From the NCBI GenBank assembly GCA_005518205.2, contig RFFC02000002.1, forward strand, positions 62,001 to 126,000: a stretch of 64,000 nt of DNA, written 5' to 3'. This stretch comes from Hormoscilla sp. GUM202 (GTDB taxonomy: Bacteria; Cyanobacteriota; Cyanobacteriia; Cyanobacteriales; Desertifilaceae). Position 1 is the stretch's first letter. The number at the start of each line of letters is the position of its first letter. The notes under the pieces are model-generated. The model was given only the letters and a program-made list of their open reading frames with translations. It had not been told where the DNA came from and ran no database searches. This document shows, piece by piece, positions 9,771-18,409 of the stretch. The position numbers and the translations under genes are program-made.

Positions 9771-10142
9771 TCCTTCACTACCTCACTAAACCTCGTTCAT
9801 TTTACACTACATGCTATTACCCAAAAAAATAGCTATTTTGCTCGCCACCTAATTTTTAGGCTCATTTGGCTGTTTTGGCAGCCACCATTCTAGTTGTCAT
9901 ATTTCCATATTTGTCCAGTATCCTCAAGAACATGGGGCCTGAGTCTAGATTGAAACGCGAATTAATCTGTACATACAGTTTTTTTTTTCCATTCCGCACG
10001 AGTTCAGTTCAATTTGTTTTTTTTCTCCTCTAGACAATTTAGCTTTTGTTCTATTTAACTATCTAGTGATTATACTTGCTTTTATGCTTGCAATATTGAT
10101 GAAAAATGGGACTACTCAGGCGGGTTTTATTCTGCATTCAGG
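9771..10142. other. AT-rich gap between the RTX gene and aat
   Basis: No gene is seen. The region is AT-rich with runs of T (9980-9988, 10018-10023) and should hold the minus-strand promoter of the giant protein gene. At 9990-10001 the 12 bases CATTCCGCACGA match the inverted repeat of the IS1634 element at 50596-52586; this could be a solo end remnant or chance. Confidence 0.5.
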
Positions 10143-10721
10143 TTAAGTTAAAGAGCAGCGGTGCAATAAGACTTGTGTCAGCAAAAGATGATATTGTTGC
10201 TGGTTGACGGTGTAGGCGCCAAAGCGGGCCAGATGAGAGTTCATGATTTGGGCATCGAACATGAGAAACCGGCGATCGCGCAGCCTTTGCACCAGTTTCA
10301 CCATTGCTACTTTGGATCCTTCGGGGATGTGAAAGAACATGGATTCGCCGATGAAGGCCCCGCAGATGGCAATGCCCAGGATGCCGCCAGCAAGGCGATC
10401 TCCTTGCCAAGTTTCAAAGCTATAGGCCCATCCAGCCTGATGGAGGGCTTTGTAGATTTCTTGGAGTTGGGGGGAGATCCAGGTGGATTCTCTGTCGGCA
10501 CAACCGGCAACTACTGCATCAAAGTCCCGGTTAATGGCGACGCTGAAGCGTTCTTGCTTGAGCACTCGCTGGAGGGATTTGGGATAGCGAAAGCTTTCGT
10601 CTAGGGGAATGATAGCTCGAGATCGACTAGTATGCCAATCTAAACTATCTCCATCCTCATTGGCCATGAGGAACCAGCCTTCGGCATACCTTCGAATAAT
10701 CAAGGGAATGTCAATTTGCAT
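10143..10721 (-). CDS. aat: Leucyl/phenylalanyl-tRNA--protein transferase
   Basis: Transfers Leu or Phe from aminoacyl-tRNA to N-terminal Arg/Lys of proteins, marking them for ClpS/ClpAP degradation (N-end rule); cytoplasmic. The 192-residue product carries the family signature GGILGIAICGAFIGESMF with its GESMF core, the following SKVAMVKLVQRL helix, and MFDAQIMNSHLARFGA, which matches the conserved [LM]xDxQxxxxHxxxLG block. I chose the start at 10721 (MQIDIPLIIRRYAEGWFLM) because homologues begin near there. The 28 codons upstream run through a palindrome (AAGCACGCTTCGTGCTT, about 10740) and look non-coding. Monocistronic; divergent from 10884. Confidence 0.93.
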   Translation of the reverse strand: MQIDIPLIIRRYAEGWFLMANEDGDSLDWHTSRSRAIIPLDESFRYPKSLQRVLKQERFSVAINRDFDAVVAGCADRESTWISPQLQEIYKALHQAGWAYSFETWQGDRLAGGILGIAICGAFIGESMFFHIPEGSKVAMVKLVQRLRDRRFLMFDAQIMNSHLARFGAYTVNQQQYHLLLTQVLLHRCSLT

Positions 10722-10883
10722 TGTATGGTAAGTTTGTAGTAAGCACGCTTCGTGCTTGCCTGGGCTAGCGCAGCGACATATCTGTTGGATATATGTAAAA
10801 TACATTTGCTACAGATTGAGCGAAAGGGCTTCCTACAGATATTTATTCGCATTATTTAATATAACATAAAATTAAAATGTCTT

Positions 10884-11213
10884 ATGTCTGAACCGATTCG
10901 GCCTGTCGCCCTGCCTCCTGCGACAGATGCCCAGCAGGAGGGGGAATGGTTAAAACAGACCTTGCACCGGTGGCTAGATGCCGAGTTCCTTCCAGAACCT
11001 ATTAATCGGCAAATTGCTCGCCGGGCCGCAATGGTGTTTGTCCGCCAGCGCCTGGAAGGGGAAAACGATCTTGGATCTCTGGTGATTGCTATTGTGACTG
11101 AAATGCAGGCTTTCGATTTTTCCCAGAGTTTCTATAGTGAGTTCGCGATCGCCAATGCTGTGAGCGATCTACTATTACAGAGTCTGGGCATCAATACCTG
11201 CTGTGGTCAATAA
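10884..11213 (+). CDS. Conserved hypothetical protein, 109 aa
   Basis: A small acidic protein with no signal peptide, membrane segment or motif that I recognise. It reads as mostly helical (HRWLDAEFLPEPINRQIARRAAMVFVRQRL) and ends in LGINTCCGQ. Codon use and the abundance of Glu, Gln and Ala look native. It starts 160 bp from the divergent aat gene and converges on rpsN, with a shared hairpin terminator between them. I do not assign a function. Confidence 0.7.
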   Translation: MSEPIRPVALPPATDAQQEGEWLKQTLHRWLDAEFLPEPINRQIARRAAMVFVRQRLEGENDLGSLVIAIVTEMQAFDFSQSFYSEFAIANAVSDLLLQSLGINTCCGQ

Positions 11214-11251
11214 TTGTTTTTGATAGTCACATACTGTCACATTGATAGGGC

Positions 11252-11280
11252 AGGTTGGGTTTCGTGCCTCAACCCAACCT
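11252..11280. terminator. Bidirectional hairpin between 10884-11213 and rpsN
   Basis: AGGTTGGGTT (11252-11261) pairs perfectly with AACCCAACCT (11271-11280) around a 9-nt loop. It sits between two convergent genes, so it can end both transcripts. The GTTGGGTTTCGTGCCTCAACCCAAC type is also a repeat family known in cyanobacterial genomes. Confidence 0.7.
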
Positions 11281-11298
11281 ACGGTATGCTACATTTAG

Positions 11299-11601
11299 TT
11301 ACCAGCTGGACTTGACTACTCCTGGTAGCAGCCCTTGGTGAGCCATTTCTCGAATCACGTGGCGGGATAGCCCAAAGTCTCGGTAATACCCCCGAGGACG
11401 CCCTGTTACCCAACAGCGATTCCGCAACCGGCTGGGGGCACTGTTACGCGGCAGTCCTTGGATTTGCTGGCGAATATCCATTTTTTCTTGCTGGTTGGTA
11501 GTTTGCCGCAACTGTTCTTTTAATTCTTGTCGCTTGTTTGCGTACTTGTCTACCAGACGCTGACGCTTTTTCTCTCGCTCTATTATGCTTTTTTTGGCCA
11601 T
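11299..11601 (-). CDS. rpsN: 30S ribosomal protein S14
   Basis: 100-residue S14 of the zinc-free long form. It is a primary binder in the head of the small ribosomal subunit. Diagnostic features are the basic N-terminus ([14 protein letters not shown]), the central [16 protein letters not shown] block and the C-terminal [19 protein letters not shown] signature. In cyanobacteria it stands alone outside the ribosomal protein operon, as here. The intact length and clear start leave little doubt. Confidence 0.97.
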   Translation of the reverse strand: MAKKSIIEREKKRQRLVDKYANKRQELKEQLRQTTNQQEKMDIRQQIQGLPRNSAPSRLRNRCWVTGRPRGYYRDFGLSRHVIREMAHQGLLPGVVKSSW

Positions 11602-11791
11602 GTCTTGCCTGAATACCTCTGTTTTTTGACGCTATCCTCCATCTTATACTATTAATGAGGCGATCGCGCGCGTTATATAGGAGTTCGCAAGAACCTCTTC
11701 GATCTACAGCGTAGCGTGCATGGTTGTTGTCCATAATCTTCATATTTTGGTATTCTTGCCAGCAACAACTCAAGAGAAAACTGCATAAATT

Positions 11792-12836
11792 TTGAGCCTT
11801 GCTCGAGCGTTACCACATGTTTATTTATTTGTCAACTACTTCTACAGCGACCAAGCTCTAGGAAAATTAGCTGAAGCTCATGCTCAACAGGATCCAACTT
11901 TTAACAGCACCATCGGCTATACTCGTCTCAGCGCAGCTGAAGCCATTGCACAATTAAAAGAGCTCTTTTTTCCTGGTGAGCAATTACCTTCTGTCAGCAC
12001 TATGGCTGAGGTTCTCAACGGTATGGGCTATCGCCTGCGCCAGTGGTAAAAGCCAAGCCTCAAAAAAAATCCCCGAAACAGATGCGATCTTTGACAATAT
12101 TAAAGCCAAAGCAGAAGAAATAGCTTCAAAATATACATCAGGTCAAGTAGTCTGTCTGTAGATTCAAAAGCCACTGTCAAGATTGGCGAGTATTCTCGTG
12201 GGGGCTTGACGCGAGGAAATTATCAAGCCGCAGACCATGATATGGATATTGGGCAATTTTCATTACCTTTGGTAGCGACTATAAAACTAGCGACTCGTGT
12301 CCGAGAGCGCCCACCCATGTCGCTGCCGGGGAGGCGAGCGACAGGGTGGGCGTCTCTGGACACGACTTCATTGTTGATTGTCTTGAACAATGGTGGCAAA
12401 ACCTGTCCAGAGCCAAAAGAGAGTGAAGTGATTCAAATAAAAATTGATAATGGTCCCGAAACTAGCTAGTGGTGTTAGGACACAATTTATCAAGCGAATG
12501 GTGGAATAAGGTGACAGCATTGGCAAGACAATTCAATTACTCTACTATCCCCCCGATCGTAGCAAGTATAATCCTATTGAAAGCTGTTGGGGCATTCTCG
12601 AACTTCATTGGAATGGAACTGTCAGACGTTGAAACTATGCGCTTCTTGGGCTAAGAGCATGACATGGAAGGGACTTCATCCAATTGTTAACTTGAGTCCG
12701 ATCGCGCAGCGTGGCGCAGCCATAGGTTTACTAAAAAGGAATTTCATTATCCAAGAAAGCGATGCGTCATATTGAAAAAAGGCTTGAACGTAATCCCCTT
12801 TTGCCTAAATGGGACATTTCGATCCGTCCAGCCTAA
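11792..12836 (+). pseudogene. Decayed ISAzo13-family transposase
   Basis: A transposase reading frame can be followed across at least four frame changes. The N-terminal part (11792-12049) ends near GMGYRLR. It continues with KKIPETDAIFDNIKAKAEE, then SKATVKIGEYSRGG (about 12170), then IDNGPE (12450), then RTQFIKRMVE. After that come the YHSKYNP-like and ERCW-like blocks around 12565-12600, SMTWKGLHPIV (12655) and the family's typical ending LPKWDISIRPA (12800-12836). This order matches ISAzo13-type DDE transposases (recalled, not searched). A 71-bp palindromic repeat has inserted at 12295-12365, and the fragment GCGCAGCGTGGCGCAGCCAT lies near the 3' end. It is non-functional as read. Confidence 0.8.
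12295..12365. repeat. Complex palindrome inserted in the ISAzo13 pseudogene
   Basis: Outer arms TCGTGTCC...GCCCACCC (12295-12316) and 12344-12365 pair over about 16-17 bp with small bulges; an inner TGTCGCT/AGCGACA hairpin stands between. A second copy lies at 19578-19645 between sqdB and sqdX, with a nearly identical core but a different outer arm (CGTTTCC/GGAAACG). Both copies keep their arms complementary. Confidence 0.85.
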
Positions 12837-13271
12837 CAGGTACCTTCTTACTGGAAATCACCTAAGCCTTATCAGGTCTGCATCCTAGCCTTCATGTCGC
12901 CCCCCCAGGTTAAAACCGACTAATCCCATAACTGCTTAAATAATTATAACATTGCTTATACAAAATGGTATAACTGGAGAGTGCGAAGTTCTCTGAAAAT
13001 AGGACATATCCTAAAAGCTGAACCCCTTGTTCCTATAGGAGCCCGGAAAAAGCGAGCGGGCCCAAACCCGCTTCCAATAAGAGCAGTTACCCAAAGAAAT
13101 TCGCACTGGACAGTGGTATAAAATATGCTAATAAATCAGGTTTATAAAGTTTTACAAATAATTTATAATTGCTATAAAATTAATGCAAGCAGCTTATTTA
13201 CCTCGCCGCGCTCAATTTTCAATAGATAATACATAATTTACTGGCTTGGGCGGGGGCAAAGCCGGTAGCCC

Positions 13272-13306
13272 AGAAACCATATTTTTTTTGAAAAAATATG
13301 GTTTCT
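13272..13306 (-). terminator. 16-bp perfect hairpin downstream of cpcT
   Basis: AGAAACCATATTTTTT (13272-13287) is complementary to 13291-13306 with a 3-nt loop. On the minus strand it follows cpcT by about 210 bp, so it could terminate read-through. Its perfection and AT-rich inner stem also suit an IS-related palindrome. Confidence 0.45.
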
Positions 13307-13390
13307 TAATACAAAATGGAGATTAAACTATCGGGACTTTGAGATTTTATCAGGCAAAAAACGGCTTCTTAGCTTACGTGGGTTTTACGT

Positions 13391-13510
13391 CGCGGGTTAT
13401 CAAATGGCTGAAACCATGAGCCTGGGTCGAGCGAGACCAAGCGCATCCTCTCCGCACGAGAGGAGAGCAGACCCAACTGTGGCTCTGTGAAAGGGTTTGA
13501 TGCCATTTTA
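13391..13510. repeat. Dispersed ~100-120 bp repeat, copy 1
   Basis: Shares GTCGCGGGTTATCAAATGGC, then CCTGGGTCGAGCGAGACCA, then ACTGTGGCTCTGTGAAAGGG and TTTGATGCCATTTTAC with copy 2 at 22979-23076. This copy has about 24 extra bases with a small palindrome (CTCTCCGCACGAGAGGAGAG) in the middle. No clean terminal inverted repeats or target duplication were found. Confidence 0.8.
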
Positions 13511-13519
13511 CATTTTTTC

Positions 13520-14116
13520 TCAAAGTACCGCTATTACCTCGCGAGCAAAACTTGCCCAGCGGACAAACTCAAATGGTCCGGCGATCGAACCCCACAGCCG
13601 TTCGTTTGTTTCCGGGTCGCGCCCCCTGTCCAGACTGATAAGTTTCTGTTCGTAAACTTCAAATTCACTGTCGAGATAGCTAGTTTTACCTTCGCGAACC
13701 ACGATGCAAGCTTTTCCTGGTTCTACCTGGGCTTTGAAACTGTGACCTGTCCATTCTACCAAGAAGTTACAGCCCGGGAGTTTCTCTAGTTGGTCGGCGG
13801 TTAGGGCTGACAGGCGATCGCGATCGCGGCAAGCCCCGTAAAACTTCTCTTCCTCTTTAATCTTATAGTTTTCCAGTTCAATGCTTTCTCCCGTATTGAC
13901 GAATTTCAACACTCGGGTCCGATAGGGTTGTTTGAGCATGATATCATAGGCTTGTTCTAGATACAAACTCACTCCGTCTAACAATTCTAGGGGCAAAGGA
14001 CGCATGCAAACGCGAATGTGGGCAAACAATGGAGGATTTTCAAAGGTTTGCTCTTGGTTGCTGAAGTCGGCTGCCATCCAGCGAGCTAGGGTGGTAATAT
14101 CGGTAGAATGAGTCAT
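13520..14116 (-). CDS. cpcT: CpcT/CpeT-family phycobiliprotein lyase
   Basis: Chromophore lyase of the CpcT/CpeT family, which attaches phycocyanobilin to Cys-153 of CpcB or Cys-153-type sites of other beta subunits; it acts in the cytoplasm during phycobilisome assembly. At 198 residues the length is the family norm. Typical features are LARWMAADFSNQEQTFENPPLFAHIRVCMRP split across the N-terminus, then LYLEQAYD, the PYRTRVLKF strand, ENYKI, the conserved GCNFLVEW and the closing GPFEFVRW. It is divergent from the ADP-ribosylglycohydrolase remnant at 14152 across a 35-bp gap rich in GTAAATTGTCAGTTGTAAATT. I cannot separate CpcT from CpeT specificity by eye. Confidence 0.9.
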   Translation of the reverse strand: MTHSTDITTLARWMAADFSNQEQTFENPPLFAHIRVCMRPLPLELLDGVSLYLEQAYDIMLKQPYRTRVLKFVNTGESIELENYKIKEEEKFYGACRDRDRLSALTADQLEKLPGCNFLVEWTGHSFKAQVEPGKACIVVREGKTSYLDSEFEVYEQKLISLDRGRDPETNERLWGSIAGPFEFVRWASFAREVIAVL

Positions 14117-14499
14117 GTCAGTTGTGAATTGTAAATTGTCAGTTGTAAATTATGAATGATATTGAACGCATGCAGCTTTCTTTGACGGGGCTTTCCGTTG
14201 GAGATGCATTTTGGGAAACGCTTTCTCGGCTTTCGTCGCTTTTATGGAGACTAGAACTCCGCGAGGCTCCTCTACCGCCTGGGCATTATACTGATGATAC
14301 AGAAATGTCTCTCTCGATCGTGGAAGCTCTTTGCCGTTGCTCTCAGATAGCGGGACTTAAACAAAAACTTCCCGCTAAAGCGGCTGAACTGGCTGCCTGA
14401 CACAAGTGGCTCAAAGCTCGCAATCACGTCCTTTGCGAGAAAAGGGGCAGAGTGCTATGCTTGCGCTAGAGTCACTACACAACTAGCTCAACAGCAAGC

Positions 14500-14815
14500 A
14501 TGTCTTACTCTACCCAACTTTATAATCAGCTATTAAACTTTTTGCGTCAATACAGCCGCTACCGCGATCTGCGCCATCTCAGAGCATTGGTAACCGCCTT
14601 AATCTGTAGTGGTCAGTTGAGCCTTCCAGCCTGGGAGCCTTATGTCCCGAGCCGTGCAAAACTTGCCCAAAGCTTTGAACGCCGGTGGCATCGCTTTTTT
14701 GGTAATACGCTGATTTGTGTGAATTCGCTCTATATCCACTGGTACTACTAGCCTTGAAGGGTTGGCAGTCGCACCGTCTGCATCTTGCCATCGATACCAC
14801 AGTGGTATGGAATCG
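14500..14815 (+). pseudogene. IS4-like transposase, N-terminal fragment
   Basis: The frame begins MSYSTQLYNQLLNFLRQ and includes LRHLRALVTALICSGQLSLP. It continues past a stop at 14749-14751 as ALKGWQSHRLHLAIDTTVVW, where IDTT would hold the first catalytic Asp of a DDE transposase. It ends where the antisense IS1634 fragment begins. The family label is from memory of IS4/IS701-like proteins; the fragment is dead. Confidence 0.65.
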
Positions 14816-15412
14816 CTGCTAGCATCCGGTTTGCAAGTAAAATCCTGCTTGCTTAAATCTTTCAATTTCCTTTCGATAACACCTAACTCTTTTTTAAATT
14901 TTTTCTCTAAATTATTCAGATCCGCTTCTCGACGTTTTTGGCTTTCAACAACTAACCATCTTTGTTCTATGCCTCCATAATTTTGCTTAACTTCTGCATA
15001 ACCATATCCCACGGCTGCTAAAGTCTTTGTATCCATCTCTCTGACTAGCTTTTGGGCTACTTTTACTGTCAGTGGTACTCTCGTCAGCCACTCAATATTA
15101 CCTAAGTATTGTAAATTGTCTTGCGTGTATAATGCTGCTGCATCGATGTCTCTGGAGAGCGCTACTCGCACTACTCCAGAGACATCGAAAGCTACCATCA
15201 AACCTGAAAACTCAAAATTTTTTTTGAATTCTTTTATTGTTTCAGCAAACTGACGCAAGCTCTGATTGATTTCCATCTCCCATTTTCATCCATAAGGGAA
15301 TATCGCCATCTCCTGAACAAATCAACTCCATTGTAAATTGTTTCAAATCAGGTCTCTCGAGTATCCATGAGTTATCTTTATTGGTCTCGGCTCGACAACT
15401 TCATCGTCTGAC
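14815..15412 (-). pseudogene. IS1634-family transposase, central fragment
   Basis: On the minus strand this reads VVEPRPIKITHGYSRD, then FKKNFEFSGLMVA, ALYTQDNLQYLGNIEWL, TRVPLTVKVAQKLV and NYGGIEQRWLVVESQ. This is the same protein as in the IS1634 element at 50596-52586. Both ends are missing and one frame break lies near 15280. A 44-bp palindrome (15144-15187) interrupts it in frame. The next 124 bp (15413-15536) encode a piece of another unidentified protein (EPTYQQWRTYVQHKPAVWC). Confidence 0.8.
15144..15187. repeat. 44-bp palindrome inserted in frame in the IS1634 fragment
   Basis: CGATGTCTCTGGAG (15144-15157) pairs perfectly with 15174-15187 around a 16-nt loop. The full IS1634 copy lacks it: there GLMVADAALYTQD is continuous, while here 14-15 extra residues separate GLMVA from AALYTQD and the frame is kept. 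Confidence 0.85.
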
Positions 15413-15852
15413 AATTTATACTCGTCCACACACCACACCGCAGGTTTGTGTTGTACATAAGTTCGCCACTGTTGATAAGTTGGCTCTAAACTTTCTGTAA
15501 ACCACCCTATCTCAACAGCAGAGTTTTTCCACATTGTCCTCGAAAATGTGCCAGAATGTGAAACCTATCGCGGTATAGAACAGGCTGCTAATATTCCTTT
15601 TGCTACAGATACCGAGCAGGTGGCGATGTTACTCGGTTCCGGTATGAGGGTTTCTGCTCAAGATACCGTTCCTTTCGCCCTCTGGTGTGCCGCCCGCCAT
15701 CTCCAAGATTATCTAGCAGCTTTGTGGACAACTGCGATCGGTCTGGGGGACATGAATATGAATTGCGCGATCGTGGGTGGGATAGTTGCCCTCTCGGCAG
15801 GAGAGCGTGCCCACTGCTTGGATCGAAGCGCGGGAACCTTTGCCAGATGATT

Positions 15853-17007
15853 TTAATTTTTCAGTCCCTGGAGGCTAAATAAGAGAAATTGAGTTACTTG
15901 GTCATCTCGGAAATTGTCGTCGCTGACGAGAATCAAACTTTTGCTGCCATCTGGCAAGCGCGGTCCCAGGGTCATGCCTTCTAGGTTATCTAAGGTGATG
16001 CCCAGAGTATTTAAGTCTAGCAGCAGTTGTTTGCGGATGGGGTTAAGTCCTGTCAGATCGCCTTTGAGACTGGTAACGCCAGAAATATCACTTGCTGCAC
16101 CAGTAGCTACCTGAAATATTTTGGCACTGAAACCTAAAAAGCCAAAGGAACGCTCTAAGCTGAGAAAATGACCGCCTCGATCGATTGCTACGATCTCAGC
16201 TAACCCATGAAATAATGCTCCTGGAGGTGGGGGGTCTAATAGATAGAAATGTTCGGAAAGCACTTGGGGTCGTCCATAGCCAACCAAATAATGCAGCCAA
16301 CGGCTTCTGGCATTCACCATCCCGACGGCATCTGGATCCCGGTCTTGTGCTAATGCTGACTCTGTGGCGACAAACAGGCGCAATGGTTCTCCTGCACTGG
16401 GGACTGTACCAGTGGGATTTATGGTTAAGGCTTCAAAGCCGCGATTCTCTTGGACCCCTTGCTGTTGCTTGTCTCCCACGCCATCGGGGATATAGCGCTT
16501 TGGAATTGGCAAACGCCTTTGCCAACGCCCAGTTTGTATGTCAAATTCTTCTACAGCAGGAGCAATATCAGTGCCAGCAATGCCTTCTGTGGAGATAAAT
16601 ATGGTTTTATCTGGAGTGATGGTGATTCCTTCTGGATCGATCGCGCCCCAGGGATAGTAATTCCCATCCGGACCGATCGGAAATGTGACCTTTTCGATTT
16701 CGATATCCGGTTTTTCCGGATCCAGCCTCAGGGTGTAAAACCGGGCTGGGGCTCCTTCGCTGCGATCGTCCGATAATGCGTAGATGCGATCTAACCTGCG
16801 ATCGTAGGCGATCGCAGATATTCCGCTAACGGGAGTATCTGCAAAATTCGTCTTGGGCAATTCATAGGATCCCAGGAATTCCAGGGATATGCCTAAAAAT
16901 ATCCGCTCTTCCGCACTCACCTGGGGCAATTCACATCTGGGAAGCAGACTCGACAGCGCAATCGCGATCGCCAATAGCCAGAGCAAATATTTACCCTTAC
17001 CACTCAT
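15853..17007 (-). CDS. Phytase-like esterase (esterase-like activity of phytase family)
   Basis: A secreted or membrane-tethered protein of the phytase-like domain family (PF13449 type), found in cyanobacteria and proteobacteria; the substrate is unknown. From the chosen start (17007, MSGKGKYLLWLLAIAIALSSL) there is a hydrophobic signal segment. A beta-propeller-like body follows, with the family features ISAIAYDRRLDRIYALSDDR, DPEGITI, ENRGFEALTIN, and near the end NLEGMTLGPRLPDGS and LILVSDDNF. An alternative start seven codons upstream (17028) is possible. The DPEGI and LEGMTLG blocks are the family hallmarks. It converges on the broken ADP-ribosylglycohydrolase, ending 3 bp from its stop. 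Confidence 0.88.
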   Translation of the reverse strand: MSGKGKYLLWLLAIAIALSSLLPRCELPQVSAEERIFLGISLEFLGSYELPKTNFADTPVSGISAIAYDRRLDRIYALSDDRSEGAPARFYTLRLDPEKPDIEIEKVTFPIGPDGNYYPWGAIDPEGITITPDKTIFISTEGIAGTDIAPAVEEFDIQTGRWQRRLPIPKRYIPDGVGDKQQQGVQENRGFEALTINPTGTVPSAGEPLRLFVATESALAQDRDPDAVGMVNARSRWLHYLVGYGRPQVLSEHFYLLDPPPPGALFHGLAEIVAIDRGGHFLSLERSFGFLGFSAKIFQVATGAASDISGVTSLKGDLTGLNPIRKQLLLDLNTLGITLDNLEGMTLGPRLPDGSKSLILVSDDNFRDDQVTQFLLFSLQGLKN

Positions 17008-17028
17008 CACCCGTTCCTTCCTCAACAT

Positions 17029-17639
17029 TGCACATTTTGAAGACGATACACTTTTTGCACCAGCAAAACGCTACTGAAAGTTGCTTATAGTCTAGCGCTC
17101 GCTAGCATAAATAACCACCCAGTCTGACAATAATTGCCTCAGAAGGAGCAAAAGCCGCCTTGCAACAGTAGCAGACAACGCTCACCGCAGCCTCCTATAA
17201 ACGGCTAGCCCTCAATGAGCATCCTTTGGGATTATTTATTTCCATGTTTGACCTCGAGCAGACTTTGATTAAATCACACCCTCGCTACCAGAAGCCTCTT
17301 ACCTACGGGGCTATAGCCTCCTAATTATGTCCAGAGTAGAGGTCAATAGGGATAGGTAAAATTTTGGTAGGTGGCCAGTGTTCGGTAGTGTCATGAGGAT
17401 GCTATGGCCAATGCTGCCGGTGGCTAGACCTGACGGCGATATACTCGGGGTAGTGCTCCTACGATGTCTCGGGAGTAGTGCGAATAGCGCGTCCCCAGAG
17501 GATTCTGTTGGCGAATTAACTGGGGGGTATCACCCCCATGCTGCTCACACTAGCTCAGAAGAGTTACAATGGATAGAAAAACTCACGACTCAAGACCACC
17601 AGAGTGAGCTGTATACCGCATAACCGTATAATTACTTAT
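17029..17639. other. Gene-free region upstream of the phytase-like gene
   Basis: About 610 bp. The part next to 17028 should hold the minus-strand promoter. An 81-codon frame at 17378-17623 has composition unlike its neighbours and no recognisable features; I do not call it. Nothing else is recognised. Confidence 0.4.
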
Positions 17640-18187
17640 TCATCCCTCACAGCAATGGATTGTGCCCCCAGAAACAGTCGCGGTGGCTAAAGCATCGTTT
17701 CCCAAAGGGAACATATACATAAAAATGTTAGAACAATTAGGACAGCTATACACAGACAACTACTTTGAGTCTCTTTATCCCAGATCTGGACAATCAGCCA
17801 TGTCAGAGCGCAAAGTTAGCCATAGTCACAGTCATGCAATTTGCCGAAGGGTTAACAGATCGACAAGCAGCCGATGCAGTTCGTTCCCGCATTGATTGGA
17901 AGTATGCTTTAGGGTTAGAACTAACTGACTCTGGCTTTGACCATACAATATTGAAGGAATTTCGGGAGCGACTAATTGCCAAAGAAAAAGAAAATCTACT
18001 GCTGGAAAAAATGCTCTTAATATTAAGCTCCCAAAAGCTGGTAAAAGCAAGAGGACAAGCGCGGACTGATTCTACCCACGTTTTGGCAGCCATTCGACAC
18101 CTTAATCGCTTAGAGTTAGTCGTCCAAACCTTGCGCCAGGCGTTAAATGAACTCGCCACCCACGCTCCGACATGGCTGCTTACATAG
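17640..18187 (+). pseudogene. IS1182-family transposase, N-terminal fragment
   Basis: Reads HPSQQWIVPPETVAVAKASF, then PKGNIYIKMLEQLGQLYTD, with a frame change near 17800. It continues as KLAIVTVMQFAEGLTDRQAA, RIDWKYALGLELTDSGFD and the RTDSTHVLAAIRHLNRLE block, which contains the first catalytic Asp (TDST). It stops at ATHAPTWLLT; the remaining two thirds of the protein are missing. No ATG is seen at the expected start. Confidence 0.85.
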
Positions 18188-18218
18188 TCGGAAACTGCCC
18201 TGCTGCTTTCGTGGAAAC

Positions 18219-18257
18219 TTGACAGGGGCGATGGGAATATCATACCACCCCTGTCAA
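18219..18257. repeat. TTGACAGGGG palindrome, copy 1
   Basis: TTGACAGGGG (18219-18228) pairs with CCCCTGTCAA (18248-18257). A second copy with the same arms and a similar loop (TGATATTC versus CGATGGGAATATC) lies at 22415-22452. It sits in the 222-bp gap after the IS1182 fragment. Confidence 0.85.
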
Positions 18258-18409
18258 TGAGACAGGATGCTTTGATTTTAAGGCGATCGCCTGACTTAAT
18301 CCACCAGTGAGAACCCGGAAGCTGACAAGACTGGCGCCATCGTCTTCACCAATTTATCCCACCATTACCTGACCTGCAAGTAATCAGGGACACAAAAGCC
18401 AGAAATCTT

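Larger units (their letters stand above)
12837..13519. other. Gene-free AT-rich region with palindromes
   Basis: 683 bp with no convincing reading frame. It contains a C-run (12900), an AT-rich tract at 13120-13230, the perfect hairpin at 13272-13306 and a dispersed repeat at 13391-13510 that reaches the 3' end of cpcT. I see no RNA gene. Confidence 0.5.
14152..15850 (+). pseudogene. ADP-ribosylglycohydrolase gene broken by nested transposon debris
   Basis: The N-terminal part (14152 to about 14346) has the family start GLSVGDAFWE and the metal-binding HYTDDTEMSLSIVEAL. The C-terminal part (about 15537-15850) has VLENVPECETYRGIEQAANI, GMRVSAQDTVPFALWCA and CAIVGGIVALSAG. Together these are the two ends of a DraG-like ADP-ribosylglycohydrolase of about 300 residues. 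About 140 central residues are missing and 1.2 kb of transposase fragments sit between the halves, so insertion was accompanied by deletion. The GD-[TN]T-type metal site near the end reads GDMNMNCAIVGG. Function is certainly lost. Confidence 0.85.

Noticed and set aside
1768-9789. Many plus-strand open frames opposite the two giant protein genes
   Set aside because: They are antisense shadows of highly repetitive coding DNA, show no family features and follow the repeat period.
9990-10001. IS1634 end remnant (CATTCCGCACGA)
   Set aside because: A 12-base match only, without the rest of the inverted repeat; chance cannot be excluded.
17378-17623. 81-codon gene upstream of the IS1182 fragment
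   Set aside because: No ribosome-binding site, no recognisable features, odd composition; more likely non-coding.
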